A DNA stretch of 27,915 bases, taken from CAYLOP01 sp964385305. GTDB taxonomy: Bacteria > Chloroflexota > Anaerolineae > Anaerolineales > E44-bin32. A program made the translations under genes and the position numbers. The notes beneath the pieces are model-generated. The model saw only the letters and a list, made by a program, of their open reading frames with translations. It ran no database searches and was not told the origin of the DNA. Location: positions 1 to 27,915 of the forward strand of contig CAYLOP010000025.1 of the NCBI GenBank assembly GCA_964385305.1. The letters run 5' to 3'. Shown in pieces: positions 15,806-23,651 of the stretch (its first letter is position 1; the number at the start of each line of letters is the position of its first letter).

Positions 15806-15823
15806 TCTTGTGGAGGGTTAAAC

Positions 15824-17131
15824 ATGCGCGCTGTAGATATCATCACGCGAAAACGCGACGGTCATGAGCTCAGCGCTGAGGAGAACGCATTTTTCATAGC
15901 GGGGTTCAATAGTGGTGAAATACCGGATTACCAGGCTTCAGCGTGGGCAATGGCTGTTCTGTGGCGAGGGATGACACCGCGTGAAACCCTCGATCTAACC
16001 CAAGCCATTGCGGCTTCGGGAGACCAACTTGACCTCTCCGATATTGTGGAGGTCGCTGTTGACAAGCACTCCACGGGCGGAGTGGGGGATAAGACGACAC
16101 TCGTTGTTCAACCGATCGTTGTTGCCTGTGGCATACCCGTTGGAAAGATGTCCGGGAGGGGATTGGGGTTCACAGGTGGCACATTGGATAAGATGGAATC
16201 CATCCCTGGATACAGAGTCGATCTCACAACGGAGCAGTTCCTCCATCAATTAAAACAAGTGGGGATCGTATTGTGTGGACAGACGGTGGATCTTGCCCCA
16301 GCGGATGGGAAACTATATGCCCTGCGGGATGTGAGTGGTACCGTACCTTCCATTCCCTTGATCGCTTCCTCCGTGATGAGTAAAAAGATCGCAGCGGGCG
16401 CACAGGCCATCGTGCTCGATGTGAAGGTAGGTGTTGGTGCCTTCATGCACTCGGAGGAGGAAGCGACTGAGTTGGCCGAGATGATGGTCGAGATCGGAGG
16501 GCGTGCCGGACGTCGCACGGTCGCTCTGATATCGGATATGAATCAGCCGCTAGGAAACGCGGTTGGCAACGCGCTTGAAGTGAGAGAGGCGATTGAAACC
16601 TTAAACGGACATGGGCCTGCAGATTTCAAGATGCATTGCGTGGAGATGGCAGCGCAGATGATTGCACTGGCAGACAAGGATACACAGATCGAGAAAGCCA
16701 GGGAATTGGTGGAGGCCGCAATTGCGAATGGCGCTGGCCTCGCCAAATTTCGAGAACTCGTACAGGCGCAAGGCGGCGATGTGTGTATGGTCGATGATCC
16801 CAAGCGCCTGCCGAAGGCGGCCGTGGTGGAAACCGTGCCGTCACCACGCGCGGGCTACTTGGCGTGGGTCCACGCCCGCGAGGTTGGCCTAACGGCGATG
16901 CAGTTGGGTGCGGGACGTGCTAAGAAAGGTGCCTCCGTCGATCACGCTGTTGGCGTCGTGATCCACCGCAAGGTCGGCGACCGTGTAGACAAGGGGGATG
17001 CGCTTTTCACTGTACATGCCCAATCGGCTAAAAATTGCGATGATGCGATCAAACGCTTGATGCAAGCGCATACGTTCCGTGAGGAAAGGGTGGATCGATT
17101 GCCGCATTTCTATAAAATCATAGGTGGGTAA
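15824..17131 (+). CDS. pdp: Pyrimidine-nucleoside/thymidine phosphorylase
   Basis: This 435-residue homodimeric cytoplasmic enzyme phosphorolyses uridine, thymidine and/or deoxyuridine to base plus (deoxy)ribose-1-phosphate in nucleoside salvage. The family signature is KMSGRGLGFTGGTLDKMES (residues 108-126). Active-site residues align by number with the characterised Geobacillus enzyme: His82 in VDKHSTGGVGDK, Arg168 in YALRDV, Ser183 and Lys187 in IASSVMSKKI. The C-terminal beta-rich domain (LGAGRAKKG...VGVVIHRKVGDRVDKGD) is complete. ATG 15824 is preceded by GGAGGG with six-base spacing; the frame opens nine codons earlier without a ribosome site. Thymidine versus broader pyrimidine specificity is not resolved. 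It is divergent from the deaminase-CYTH gene, which is also a nucleoside enzyme. Confidence 0.96.
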   Translation: MRAVDIITRKRDGHELSAEENAFFIAGFNSGEIPDYQASAWAMAVLWRGMTPRETLDLTQAIAASGDQLDLSDIVEVAVDKHSTGGVGDKTTLVVQPIVVACGIPVGKMSGRGLGFTGGTLDKMESIPGYRVDLTTEQFLHQLKQVGIVLCGQTVDLAPADGKLYALRDVSGTVPSIPLIASSVMSKKIAAGAQAIVLDVKVGVGAFMHSEEEATELAEMMVEIGGRAGRRTVALISDMNQPLGNAVGNALEVREAIETLNGHGPADFKMHCVEMAAQMIALADKDTQIEKARELVEAAIANGAGLAKFRELVQAQGGDVCMVDDPKRLPKAAVVETVPSPRAGYLAWVHAREVGLTAMQLGAGRAKKGASVDHAVGVVIHRKVGDRVDKGDALFTVHAQSAKNCDDAIKRLMQAHTFREERVDRLPHFYKIIGG

Positions 17132-17227
17132 AAACCTGCGTATCGTATGAAGAGGCGCCTATAACGCTTGCCGCTCATTATAGTTGCGTATAGCCATAAT
17201 ATTTGAACTTTTTATGCAACCCGGCGA

Positions 17228-18502
17228 TTATGTGATAGAGATTTCGCGGGGTGCTTCTTCTTTAACGGAAACTCGAATCGATGCGAAGACGGCTGCGAGA
17301 AGAAAGAGCGATCCAGTCGCGAGGAAGACGGCGCGCAATCCAAAGGCTAACGACACGGCAGAGCCGATCAGTGGCGCGATGGCGCGACCGCTGGCGTTGA
17401 TCGAATTGTCAAGGCCGTAGGCAGCACCCTCTTCTCCTTCTGAAGTGCTTCTGGCGAGCAGCGAACTGATGGAGGGGATGATCCCGCCTAGCGCGATTCC
17501 CACAAGTGCCTGCAAAACGAGCAATTGCATGCTAGAGGTAACGATGCTTTGCGGGAAATAAAGCAGCGCGGCGATAGTGCAACACAAGATCAAGATGCGA
17601 CGGTGGCCGATACGATCGCTAAGTCGCCCTAAGAATACGGCACTCAGCGTGGTCGTAGCAGCAGCAACGCCAACTACCAGACCGGTTACCGTGTTTACAC
17701 GATCGGGATTTAATAGAAGTGTGGCGATGAAGAAGGGAGCGATAGGCGTAATAAGCATACGACCTAATTGGCTGATGAAGCGCAATGTATAGGCGATCTT
17801 CACGCCAGATGACCCGAGGATCTTCCGCCAGTCTGCCATGAAATCGATCCTATGGTTCGCGAGGGCTTCGAGGGGTTGGAAGTCCTCATGTACGAAAAAC
17901 AAAACCAGAAGGCCAGCGAGAAGGAGCATTGCAGCGGTGACGTAGAAGGCGGCATGGTAGCCAAAAATATCTGCGATCGCACCACCGAGGACAGGACCAA
18001 GCGCAACTCCAGCACCAAGCCCTGTCTGTATGACACCCATTGCGTAGCCCGTTCGCTCACGTGGGGCTACAGATGCAATAAGAGCGTTGGTGGCGGCGAC
18101 TGTGCCCGAGATCATGCCTTGGACCACTCGCAAGAGAACGAGTTGTTCTGCGGAGTTGACATACGCCATCAGGAATACAATCACAGCGCCGCCGAACAAT
18201 GAACGCTCGACCATTATTTTGCGTCCAAAACGATCTGCAAGCGCTCCCCAGATTGGGGAGGTGATCATCATCGTAAAAGCCTGACCGGAGAAAACCAATC
18301 CCGCGAGCAGTTCGATGCTCAAACCTGTAGTGGAGCCTAAAGCCTCAACATACAAGGGAAGAAACGGGAAAATACTCGAGAAGCCAACCGCTGTGATTAA
18401 CTGCGCAAAAAAAATAATGTAGAGCGTTCGCTGCCATCCTGCAGGATGGGCATTTCGGTTATGGGATGGGATCATCGTACAATCGCTCTCATGAAGACGC
18501 AT
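17228..18502 (-). CDS. MFS transporter, DHA1-type (multidrug efflux-like)
   Basis: This protein of about 424 residues has twelve predicted membrane segments in two homologous halves and belongs to the major facilitator superfamily. Motif A appears between helices 2 and 3 (GALADRFGRKIM) and again in the second half (GRLSDRIGHRRIL). The first half also contains ATNALIASVAPRERTGYAMG and GAGVALGPVLGGAIAD, characteristic of the proton-coupled drug antiporter (TetA/BmrA-like) branch. The start is uncertain: ATG 18502 has AGAGG immediately adjacent, and ATG 18475 has a weak GAGAG at a ten-base distance; either leaves helix 1 intact. It lies downstream of the S9 peptidase gene on the same strand after 93 bases and could be read through from that operon, as no terminator is visible. 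The substrate is unknown. Confidence 0.9.
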   Translation of the reverse strand: MRLHESDCTMIPSHNRNAHPAGWQRTLYIIFFAQLITAVGFSSIFPFLPLYVEALGSTTGLSIELLAGLVFSGQAFTMMITSPIWGALADRFGRKIMVERSLFGGAVIVFLMAYVNSAEQLVLLRVVQGMISGTVAATNALIASVAPRERTGYAMGVIQTGLGAGVALGPVLGGAIADIFGYHAAFYVTAAMLLLAGLLVLFFVHEDFQPLEALANHRIDFMADWRKILGSSGVKIAYTLRFISQLGRMLITPIAPFFIATLLLNPDRVNTVTGLVVGVAAATTTLSAVFLGRLSDRIGHRRILILCCTIAALLYFPQSIVTSSMQLLVLQALVGIALGGIIPSISSLLARSTSEGEEGAAYGLDNSINASGRAIAPLIGSAVSLAFGLRAVFLATGSLFLLAAVFASIRVSVKEEAPREISIT

Positions 18503-18595
18503 CCTCTAAGGTAGACCGGCGCAGGGTTACCGATGTTGGGGGACAAACATGCCTCTCATATTAAGTGCGCGTAGACATAATATTGCATTTGGAAT

Positions 18596-20566
18596 TCAGG
18601 TATTTTTCCAATTCCTATTCTCAACGACTACGGATTTTATTGGGTCTGATAGATCAAAGTCAAAGACTTGGGAGTAGAACGAGAGCTCCGCTTCCAAACA
18701 GCGTTGGATGTTACCCTTATTTTGAAAACTGTGCCCCTCATCCGTAAAAGGGAGATACGCAAAAGGGTGATGTTTTTCACGGAGTGCATCCACGATAACC
18801 TGAGTTTGAGCGGGACTAACGATCGGATCTTGGAGCCCTTGGAAGAGAAGCAGGGGGCATGAAACCTCGGAGGTGCGATAGATCGGAGATCGTTCACGGA
18901 GCTTGGGGTCAGATGGCCCCGCTGATCCGATGAGACGGTGTAGATAATGGCTATCGAACTTGAGAGGTTCATGTGCCAGTGCTTCGAGATCTGAGATACC
19001 AGAGGAGATCGCGGCAGTTTGAAACACGCTATCGCCTGTTACAGCATGCCAAGCTGTGAAGCCGCCGGCGCTGCGACCGCGTATGATCAGACGCTCTCCG
19101 TCTACCTCACCCATTTGCACGAGGTATAAAGCGACGTTCGTACAATCTTCGACGTCGACCTCGCCCCATCGGCCTTCAAGTCGCGCTCGATAAGCACGTC
19201 CAAAACCTGCACTCCCGCCGTAGTTGACATCGACGACTGCGATGCCTCGGCTCGTCAAGTATTGGATATCCAGTTGCAGGTGCGGAATCGCAGCATCTGT
19301 TGGACCACCATGACATTGCACGATGAGCGGAGGTCGTTCTTCCGGAGGCCCCTGAAAATCTCTGTTTACGACGGGGTAGTAAAGGGCATGCGCGACCATG
19401 CCATTCCCGGTAGGAAATTGGATTCCATGCGGCACAGAGAAATAGCGCTGATCTAGATTGAGATCAAGCGGGCGCTGCAGGGTGTCGTAGTCCCCGGTTG
19501 TCGGATCGATCTGAATCACCGAGAGGGGCGTAAGAAAGTCACCGGCGATCGCCCAGAGTTGATGCAACGAGTCGCTGCATAGGTAGGGGTAGGCGGTAAA
19601 GGGGATGTCCAGACGATCGATCTGACCCTGGTGAGCATCAAGGATGGCGAGATGATCGACGCCTCCTTGACGATAGACGCATGCGATGCGATCGCCTGTG
19701 AGAAATGCATAACTTGTATTGCCGAAGGACCATTGCGGCATGCCGATATCCGCTTCGATCGGTGCCAGGGGAACGATCTCGCCAGCCTGCTTGCGGTATA
19801 TATTCCACCATCCTGTGCGATCCGATATAAAGTGCAAGATCCCTTGAGGGCTCCATTCAGGTTGGAGAATGGACTCATTTGAACCACCGGCAACAAGGTT
19901 CATCTCTGTCAGCGTGCCAACGGGGTTCAGTTTCGCCGTCCATAGCTCATTGCCATCCCAGGGCATGTTGGGGTGATTCCAGGTCACCCAGCAAAGGCGT
20001 TCGCCATCGGGGCTGATGCGGGGGCTGGCATAGAAATCCCTGCTCGAGAGGATCGCTTGGGGAGCGAGCGATCCATCGGTTGGCATACGGACGATATCGT
20101 TCAGCACTTCGCCAGATGAGGTGCGGCGCTCACGAACACAGATCAAGGTCCGGCCGTCTGGCGTCACGCGCCCATCCGCATAGCGCACGCTGCCGGGCGA
20201 ATCTGGAGCAGGTGTGATCGGCTTCGGTTCTTCATCCGGGTGGACGCGGTAGAGCCGCTGATCTGCGTGGTTTGTGAAATAAACTGTCTTATTGAAGACA
20301 CAGTAGCTGCCACCACCATATTCGTGAACACGTGAACGGGCGCTAAATCCCTGTGGTGTGATCTCGAGTATTGAGTCATCGGGCGAGAGGCGCAGGATGG
20401 TTTGACGACCACCTTCTTCAGAACGTGGCGCAATCCAATAAACATGCCCTGCATACTCCTGAAGTTCACGGTACAGGCTGGCGTGACCTCGCCCAATAGA
20501 AGCGACCAGCTCAGCATCGATGGGAGAGCGCCACGAACCATAAGGGGCGGTTGCTATGGAAGGCAG
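18596..20566 (-). CDS. S9-family prolyl oligopeptidase-type serine peptidase, apparent CTG start
   Basis: This alpha/beta-hydrolase peptidase of the acylaminoacyl-peptidase/dipeptidyl-peptidase group has an N-terminal beta-propeller (about residues 20-400) with WD40-like PD40 repeats (RISPDGERLCWVTW, EWSPQGILHFISDR). Its C-terminal catalytic domain holds Ser499 in GRSAGGF, Asp580 in LQDPIVSP and His612 in DEGHSF. The oxyanion region is QCHGGPTDA. An open frame continues upstream to 20809, but that would overlap mltG by about 200 bases and adds an Arg/Pro-rich stretch unlike the family. AGGAGG at 20573-20578 lies six bases before CTG at 20566, which yields a 656-residue protein beginning PSIATAPYGSWRSPI, the usual N-terminus as I recall it. 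TTG 20581 is the alternative. It is the last gene of the alaS operon, 40 bases after mltG. Confidence 0.88.
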   Translation of the reverse strand: MPSIATAPYGSWRSPIDAELVASIGRGHASLYRELQEYAGHVYWIAPRSEEGGRQTILRLSPDDSILEITPQGFSARSRVHEYGGGSYCVFNKTVYFTNHADQRLYRVHPDEEPKPITPAPDSPGSVRYADGRVTPDGRTLICVRERRTSSGEVLNDIVRMPTDGSLAPQAILSSRDFYASPRISPDGERLCWVTWNHPNMPWDGNELWTAKLNPVGTLTEMNLVAGGSNESILQPEWSPQGILHFISDRTGWWNIYRKQAGEIVPLAPIEADIGMPQWSFGNTSYAFLTGDRIACVYRQGGVDHLAILDAHQGQIDRLDIPFTAYPYLCSDSLHQLWAIAGDFLTPLSVIQIDPTTGDYDTLQRPLDLNLDQRYFSVPHGIQFPTGNGMVAHALYYPVVNRDFQGPPEERPPLIVQCHGGPTDAAIPHLQLDIQYLTSRGIAVVDVNYGGSAGFGRAYRARLEGRWGEVDVEDCTNVALYLVQMGEVDGERLIIRGRSAGGFTAWHAVTGDSVFQTAAISSGISDLEALAHEPLKFDSHYLHRLIGSAGPSDPKLRERSPIYRTSEVSCPLLLFQGLQDPIVSPAQTQVIVDALREKHHPFAYLPFTDEGHSFQNKGNIQRCLEAELSFYSQVFDFDLSDPIKSVVVENRNWKNT

Positions 20567-20572
20567 GGTGAT

Positions 20573-20578
20573 CCTCCT
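20573..20578 (-). promoter_or_regulatory. Shine-Dalgarno that sets the S9 peptidase start
   Basis: A consensus AGGAGG lies six bases upstream of an in-frame CTG at 20564-20566 and downstream of the mltG stop. No ATG, GTG or TTG lies at the proper distance. The site overlaps the alternative TTG codon (20579-20581), making that start unlikely. Confidence 0.6.
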
Positions 20579-20606
20579 CAATAAGGTCTCGTACGATATC
20601 TTAACA

Positions 20607-21743
20607 TTATGGGCAGGCGTTCTGCAGGTGTTCTTCGAACGTCGTGGCGAAAGCGTGGCGACCCGAACCGTCACACAGAGCACGAAAATAAAGATAAGGG
20701 GTGTCTTCCGGGGTGGCGACAGCAAGCAAGGCAGAGAGGCCGGGATTCGCGATCGGTCCGGGTGGTAGCCCCTCGTATCGGTACGTGTTGTACGGGGAGT
20801 CGATCTCAAGATCCTCGGCGGTCAGTCCTGCTTTCCACCAACCCCCCTCCGTAAGGCCAAGGGCATACTGGACGGTGGGATCAGCATCAAGGTTCATGCC
20901 CAGTGCGAGGCGATTCAAAAAGACCGAGGCGATGACAGGCTGCTCCTCGGGAACCACTGCCTCACGCTCGATGATGGACGCTAATGTCACAGCCTGATGG
21001 AGGGTGAGGCCTTGACTCTCGAATCCGGCTTGGATTTCGGCCCCCACGCGGTCCTCGAAATTCGCCAACATATGATCCACAACATCACTCGCCGTGGCGT
21101 CGGGATCGATGTTGTACGTATCCGGGAAGAGATAGCCCTCTAAAGAGGGCGGATCAGGTATGGAATGCAGGAAAGGGTAATCGCTTGGGAGGCTATGGAC
21201 GAGAGCCATGAATTCGGAAGCATCGACATTCACATTGCTGATAGAGAGCGCGGTGGCGATCTCCTCTGCTCGCCATCCTTCGAGGACAGTAAACATAGAG
21301 ACCACCGGCTTCGCGGTTTGCAAAGCTTCGGCCAATTGACGCACTGTCATGCCGCCGTGGAGCGGGTAGCGGCCAACCTCTATGCCCACATCAAAGCCTC
21401 GATATCGCATGTAGTAGCGCAGCAGGGTTGAATCCTGAACGATGCCAGCCGCAGATAGTCGGTCGATGACGGCCGTTGCCGTGTCACCCTCCTCAACGAG
21501 GATATCGATCACAGCAGATGGATCGCCTGCAGGCGAATCGAGTGCGCTTGATTGTGCTAGGAGGTAAATCGAAAGCAGGGATTGTTGAATAGGATCCAGG
21601 CTCGGGGCTGCAGGTCCGATACGTTCACTCGCACTCGGCATGCCCATGAAGATCGCACCTACGATCCAAACCGAAGCGCAGACAACGACCATGAGCGCTC
21701 CAGCTAGAAGGACGAAAAGGAGCGTACTAACCCGCCTGCGCAT
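20607..21743 (-). CDS. mltG: Endolytic murein transglycosylase MltG
   Basis: This 378-residue membrane-anchored lytic transglycosylase of the YceG family cleaves nascent glycan strands and helps set their length. One N-terminal membrane segment (about residues 5-35) is followed by a LysM-like subdomain (VEEGDTATAVIDRLSAAGIV) and the catalytic domain. Family hallmarks are EGYLFPDTY, ASIIEREAV with catalytic Glu259, ASVFLNRL, ADPTVQYALG and SPYNTY followed by GLPPGPIANPG. ATG 21743 is chosen because CAGGAG lies seven bases before it and the membrane helix begins there; the frame opens 42 codons earlier inside ruvX without a ribosome site. It overlaps the 3' end of ruvX by 17 bases. The position after alaS and ruvX is a conserved arrangement in Gram-positive bacteria. 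Confidence 0.95.
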   Translation of the reverse strand: MRRRVSTLLFVLLAGALMVVVCASVWIVGAIFMGMPSASERIGPAAPSLDPIQQSLLSIYLLAQSSALDSPAGDPSAVIDILVEEGDTATAVIDRLSAAGIVQDSTLLRYYMRYRGFDVGIEVGRYPLHGGMTVRQLAEALQTAKPVVSMFTVLEGWRAEEIATALSISNVNVDASEFMALVHSLPSDYPFLHSIPDPPSLEGYLFPDTYNIDPDATASDVVDHMLANFEDRVGAEIQAGFESQGLTLHQAVTLASIIEREAVVPEEQPVIASVFLNRLALGMNLDADPTVQYALGLTEGGWWKAGLTAEDLEIDSPYNTYRYEGLPPGPIANPGLSALLAVATPEDTPYLYFRALCDGSGRHAFATTFEEHLQNACP

Positions 21744-22116
21744 TAAGGTACTCCTGGAGCAAGACAGCCGCAGCGCGAGCATCAAGCATGGGATCGCGTT
21801 GGTTTCCCCTTCGAGCTGCCTGGGTTGAGCCACTTTCATCCCAGGGCTCGATAGGGAACGAGCCTGCACTTCGTAGGTTTTCGATCAGACGAAGTGCCTT
21901 TCGGGCTTGTGGACCCACTTCTCCATCCAGGTCTAGCGCAAGACCGACGATGATCTTGCCGACCTCGTGCTCATGCGCAATCTGGAGGATGGCTTCTGCG
22001 TCTTCAGCGCGAGCGGTGTGCTGGAGGACTTTCAAGGGGCGAGCAATAAGCCCGGTTGGATCGCTCAAGGCGAGCCCGATTCGCACATCACCCGGATCGA
22101 CGGCCAAAATGCGCAT
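21727..22116 (-). CDS. ruvX: RuvX/YqgF family putative Holliday junction resolvase / pre-16S rRNA nuclease
   Basis: This 129-residue RNase H-fold nuclease is proposed to act on pre-16S rRNA 5' ends or Holliday junctions. Motifs are AVDPGDVRIGLALSDP with catalytic Asp7, IIVGLALDLDGEVGPQA, PWDESGS (Asp93, Glu94) and LDARAAAVLLQEYL (Asp112); together these give the acidic metal site. ATG 22116 is chosen because the protein starts one residue before the canonical RILAVDPG strand and because its ATG overlaps the TGA of the upstream gene by one base (TGATG), a re-initiation arrangement. The frame opens 22 codons earlier, but only inside the preceding gene. GLALDLDG is a mild variant of the usual GLPLNMDG. 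Confidence 0.94.
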   Translation of the reverse strand: MRILAVDPGDVRIGLALSDPTGLIARPLKVLQHTARAEDAEAILQIAHEHEVGKIIVGLALDLDGEVGPQARKALRLIENLRSAGSFPIEPWDESGSTQAARRGNQRDPMLDARAAAVLLQEYLNAQAG

Positions 22117-23621
22117 CAGTTTAAGTCCCAGGGGTAGTAGAAGGAAATCCGCATCGGTAGGAAGGGCAATCGCGGTAACCATGAAGGATAAAGCTTAATG
22201 GCCGGTTTTTCTTCGAGGTTGATCTGTCGTTCCAAGAACGAAATGGCTTTGTCCACGGGAAGTGATCGTAAACTGATTTGAAGGGATTGTCGGTCGATAG
22301 GCTGATAGGTATTTTGCTCGGCAACGATATGCAGTCTGAACGCGCTTGAGTCATGCTCTGAAGAATCGAGGTCAGAGCTGAAACTTAAGGTTTCGGGGAC
22401 AAGCGATGTGTTCGGAGGTAAGGATGATTCTAATGCATGCGAAACCGCCGTCTTGAGATCTTCATCGAGATAGATGAGGCCCGAGACTTCGATCTCAAGC
22501 TCCATGGCGACACTCGCACCGGGCTCGCCGCTCTGTCGATCGATCTTACGTTCCTGGATGCTGACCGTCTGGAGGCTCCCTTCAAGGAGGGTTTCATCCG
22601 CCTCCAATCCCTCCCGGAAACTTGAAGCAGCTTGCGATAAGAGCCGCTGCATGAGTTCCTGCTCGAGTGCTTCGATGTCGCTCGCGGTAACGGCGGCGCG
22701 GCTCTCGTTTATGCCTCCAGAGAACGGCTCTAGGTTGGTGACGCTAATTAATAAACCCAATGTCCCCTCGATGGAGTCGATTGCGTTTATAGGGAGATTG
22801 CCCACCGGACCTGGTGCCGTACAGCGTACAGAACCTGTGGCTTGGGAGCCTTCATCTCCCGCAAGTTCGATTGATTCTTGGAGTTCAAAGCGAAGTTCGG
22901 GCATGAGACTTGAACGCAGGCCAGTGCCGCGCGGGAGGTTGATCGTATCCGAGGTCAGGTTGGTAAATTCAACCTCTCCAGACGCGGGCTCTAAGGGCAC
23001 GCTGATGTGACCTGAAGTGGTTTGGCGCAGGTTGTCCGTGATGGTGACGCTGACCTGACGAGCAAAAAGGATTCCCTCCAAGTATGGTTCCTTGGCAGAA
23101 GGATCAACGAGGAGTATTGTCTCTATTTCATATGTCGAAGTCTTAGGTGTGATGCGGATTTCAGCCGACGGAAGCAGCACAGCGATCAGGATGACGATCG
23201 CTGCAATTGCCATCGTACTGGAGAGCACACGCAGGGATTTGAAGTGGCGCGTAGAAGATCGATCCGGGGAGGCTGGTCGGGGAGCCTGTTCAGTTGTGCG
23301 TTCAGGTTTGGACGGCTTGCGACGTAAGGTCCTGGCTGGTCTGCGCCACATCTCTTCCGGGGTACGTTCCACGGACTCGAAAACCGGGAGGCCCAGGGAT
23401 TGGGCGTGTTCGATCACATCAGGATCATGTGTGATCAAGCCGATCTGCCGGCTGTTTTGTTTAGCCCAGCGCTGCAGGAGCACAAGGTCGAGATGGCGTG
23501 TGAGAACTCTCCCACGCCGTGGCCATACGAGCAAGATGCGCGGCGCCTTTGCCCATCCAAGCTTGTCCCGGGCAGACACGTGGTCATCGTGCGGATCGAG
23601 GTAGATGATTTGGACTTTCAC
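22116..23621 (-). CDS. Single-pass membrane protein with large extracytoplasmic region (baseplate J-like annotation likely)
   Basis: This 501-residue protein has three visible parts. Residues 1-90 form a compact cytoplasmic alpha/beta domain (DKLGWAKAPRILLVWPRRG, LDLVLLQRWAKQ, QIGLITHDPDVIEHAQSLG). Residues 91-130 are a basic, proline-rich linker, and one membrane helix lies at about 131-150. Residues 151-501 are an extracytoplasmic region rich in beta strands with a helical insert (ALEQELMQRLLSQAASSF). I recall similar Chloroflexota proteins being annotated as baseplate J/gp47 family, but no phage genes are nearby and a housekeeping envelope role is more likely. The start is GTG 23621, 30 bases after alaS, with no strong ribosome site. 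It ends overlapping the ruvX start. Its position equals that of ireB/reoM (yrzL) between alaS and ruvX in Bacillus. No biochemical function can be assigned. Confidence 0.8.
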   Translation of the reverse strand: MKVQIIYLDPHDDHVSARDKLGWAKAPRILLVWPRRGRVLTRHLDLVLLQRWAKQNSRQIGLITHDPDVIEHAQSLGLPVFESVERTPEEMWRRPARTLRRKPSKPERTTEQAPRPASPDRSSTRHFKSLRVLSSTMAIAAIVILIAVLLPSAEIRITPKTSTYEIETILLVDPSAKEPYLEGILFARQVSVTITDNLRQTTSGHISVPLEPASGEVEFTNLTSDTINLPRGTGLRSSLMPELRFELQESIELAGDEGSQATGSVRCTAPGPVGNLPINAIDSIEGTLGLLISVTNLEPFSGGINESRAAVTASDIEALEQELMQRLLSQAASSFREGLEADETLLEGSLQTVSIQERKIDRQSGEPGASVAMELEIEVSGLIYLDEDLKTAVSHALESSLPPNTSLVPETLSFSSDLDSSEHDSSAFRLHIVAEQNTYQPIDRQSLQISLRSLPVDKAISFLERQINLEEKPAIKLYPSWLPRLPFLPMRISFYYPWDLN

Positions 23622-23651
23622 AAGTACGCCGTTCGCCAGCCATTCAAGGGT

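Noticed and set aside
17132..17227. Possible terminator between the phosphorylase and MFS genes
   Set aside because: GTTGC/GCAAC is a short stem with a very large loop; nothing convincing despite the convergent arrangement.
20567..20809. 81-codon N-terminal extension of the S9 peptidase
   Set aside because: It overlaps mltG by about 200 bases and is Arg/Pro-rich, and the family N-terminus is already present after the CTG.
21744..21869. Longer MltG start inside ruvX
   Set aside because: No ribosome site, and the membrane anchor begins at the 21743 start.
22117..22182. Longer RuvX start inside the 501-residue gene
   Set aside because: The canonical fold begins at residue 2 of the short form, and the TGATG overlap supports the short form.
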